NCBI GenBank assembly: GCA_946811185.2
Contig: OX328100.1
Location: forward strand, 19,394,999-19,458,998
Direction of reading: 5' to 3'
Length of the DNA stretch: 64,000 nucleotides
DNA from: Hippopus hippopus
Lineage: Eukaryota > Mollusca > Bivalvia > Cardiida > Cardiidae
The notes under the pieces are model-generated. The model saw nothing but the letters and a program-made list of their open reading frames with translations, had not been told where the DNA came from and did no database searches. Below, in pieces: positions 62,061 to 64,000 of the stretch. Each line of letters starts with the position of its first letter. Position 1 is the first letter of the stretch. The translations under genes were made by a program, and so were the position numbers.

Positions 62061-64000
62061 TCCCACATCGCACGACCTCTTCATATTATCCGTCGTTGTT
62101 TTCTTTTCTTTTTTTGTAACACCTTTTTTTCCTCGTCTAATTATTGTGTAAATTATACAAAATAGGACTTTAGTTCCATCTTGAACCCATGGAAAAGAAC
62201 ATTAAAAGCTTGGAACTTTGTCATCTTTTGGTCATTCTAATAGCTCTTGTATTTGATATTCCAAGGATTTATCAGCGTGCACTCTAGGGCTTTATATAAA
62301 TCATTTCGTTTCTGCTTAGTCTAACTCATTTTCGCCAGAAAGAATTCGCACCAACTTACCTTTCAAATACCAGGATAAAACATCAACTACGCACATGTAT
62401 ACAGGGATTTTCTCAATATATGTTACACTTTCAAATATGCATAAGGTATATTGTTTATGAAAGTAATTGAATAAAATCTATACCAGTCAATAAGTTAAAG
62501 AATACAGATTAATAGCATGCATAATCTGTAAGAAAAAAATGAACAATAAAAGCGGCTAGCGCCTCTCAAAACATGCATGGACTTGACGTCCAATTTGAAG
62601 TTGCAGGGCATTCTGTATCTTAAATGAAATTGGCTTTCATCGATCTTGGTTGTGATTAGGCTCATCCCAAGGACCTTTTGTTGTCTTAAGCTTATCTGTT
62701 GTCTGAGGATGGACTTCATGCACATTGAATGGGATGCTTTGAGTATGAGTGATGTAATTGGGCTTTTCCTCTTTCAAGACACCGAGGAGAACCCTGCAAC
62801 AAGTACAAGGTACAATATTAATAGCTCTTCCCTTGAAGCAAAAGTTTATAACTGCAGTTTGTGGTAAAACTACTAGTACAAGAGGAAACGTGGTTTTCGT
62901 AAGATGGCACAATACCACACACAGCCTATAGCGATTTGAAATGGTTTGAAAGCAAGGTTGAATCGCGAATAATCTGAAAAACTGAGAAACAATAACCCTT
63001 TCCCTTGCAAAACGTAAGCCCATCGGACTTTTGTTTACGTGAGGTTTTCTCAAGGAAAACAAGCATAAAGTCCAGTCTCAGACAACAGATGAACTTAAGG
63101 CATCAATAGTTCCAGATCAGCCTTGTCACAACCTAGATCTAGTCACAGCCTAGAGCCAGTTTCATAAAAAGATCGGATGCCCTGCGACGTCAAAATAGAC
63201 GTCATTTTGAAGATTTGATGCAAATCGACGAACATTTTGAAAGCCAATATAGGCCTTTATTCTTCAATCCTACCTCACATATTGTGCGTGTCATAAAACC
63301 TTTTTCTTAAACTTATTGAATGGTTTGAATATTATTGTCGTGCCTTTATAAACAACATACCCGAGGCATATTTGCAAATGAAACTTGTACTATGAAACAC
63401 CCTGTGCTTTAAGGTTTATACATGAAAAGGTTTATATATGAATACTTGTGACAACATGATGGAGGATGAAAAGATTTTTAAATAGTCATATGCAGGAGGC
63501 AATATGCTGATGCGAGAAGGTAGGATGTGTTTTAACGAGCACGCACTTGTGTACATTGTATACTTATCACTTTAAAACAACGAGAGGTTCACGATCTGTC
63601 CAGATAAAACTGAAATCCTGTTCAATTACCTTAAGCCACGATCCACTTGTCATATAAGACCAGTTTTTGATTCAATATGCGTAAACGATATACAGATAAA
63701 ATCTAAAAAATGGATAAAGTGTGTTTTATCTTCTTCTTATTTAAACGCATGTAAGGATTAAAAAAAAAAAAAAAATGGTACATACGGCACTGTCACAACC
63801 AAAATAAAGGAAAGGTATAAATGGGATTTTACTATTTGTTCCCCCATTTTTTTCATGCTTTTCGGTAATTTATCCGGAAATGAAATAGTATTTATCAAAA
63901 TACATTTTTCTGCGACATTCCGATATTTAGCATGTTGTCCGATACATATGGAAGGTCGAATCCGTTGCGCACATCTTTACACGTGCAACGAGACATGATC
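62061..64000. other. Host non-coding DNA
   Basis: No gene, RNA or repeat that I can support. A poly-A run lies at about 63760-63774. Confidence 0.4.

Noticed and set aside
62637..63062. A 141-codon minus-strand frame
   Set aside because: No recognisable domain, host-like non-coding composition and no splice or start context.

Overview
The window is metazoan nuclear DNA, most likely from a bivalve mollusc. It combines split, decayed transposon genes, tRNA-derived SINEs, TTAA-flanked foldback elements and a tandem family ('gaaacttggtcagaat', 'agaaaaacctt', 'ggccaatagccctcttgt') that I recognise from bivalve genomes. Into this host DNA are inserted two related virus-like elements of the Polinton/Maverick (adintovirus) type. 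The species call is inference; no host gene is complete enough to settle it.

Region 1 (1 to about 7,850) is the right-hand part of an AT-rich, CpG-poor element cut by the window edge. It carries, in order, a fibre-like protein (partial), a RING-finger protein on the minus strand, a penton-like capsid protein, a glycine-rich protein-X-like protein, a dUTPase-fold protein, a PSAP-containing membrane protein, an iteron-bearing spacer, two unassigned structural proteins, a double-jelly-roll-type major capsid protein and a small coiled coil.

Region 2 (about 7,900 to 27,585) is host DNA. It holds a 200-bp tandem duplication, SINEs, a decayed Mutator-like transposase with a YqaJ nuclease domain, a LINE remnant, a pogo/Tigger-like transposon with 19-bp inverted repeats, several foldback MITEs and two weak exon candidates.

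Region 3 (27,592 to 44,860) is a complete 17.3-kb Polinton. It has about 0.86-0.88-kb terminal inverted repeats and a perfect 6-bp target duplication (AATACT). Genes: protein-primed DNA polymerase B with four SAP-like repeats, a small SAP/NUMOD1-like protein, major capsid protein, three small or structural unknowns, PSAP membrane protein, two tandem dUTPase-fold proteins, protein-X-like, penton, an unknown, and an A32-like packaging ATPase, all on the minus strand. On the plus strand follow a zinc-ribbon phospholipase A2, a retroviral-type integrase with chromodomain, an adenain-type protease and a fibre-like protein. An acidic-tailed protein on the minus strand closes the element. At least seven genes carry lesions (frameshifts, nonsense codons, a shortened integrase active-site spacing), so this copy looks dead although its ends are well preserved.

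The two elements share a block of homologous morphogenesis genes: penton, X-like, dUTPase-fold, PSAP protein, an iteron spacer, two unknowns and MCP. The block has the same internal order but different flanking genes. Comparing them shows non-coding structure: a TATAWAAATG-type motif directly at most start codons, a second motif (GCTTAACTTAAAAT) about 20 nt upstream of polymerase and other probable early genes, and tandem repeats plus AT-rich DNA of unlike sequence in the same spacer.

Region 4 (44,867 to 64,000) is again host DNA. It contains two long arrays of a degenerate 48-49-bp repeat, a SINE with a 15-bp target duplication inside a larger inverted-repeat element, a four-unit bivalve tandem repeat, a DEDDh exonuclease fragment, a LINE 3' end and several MITEs and hairpins.
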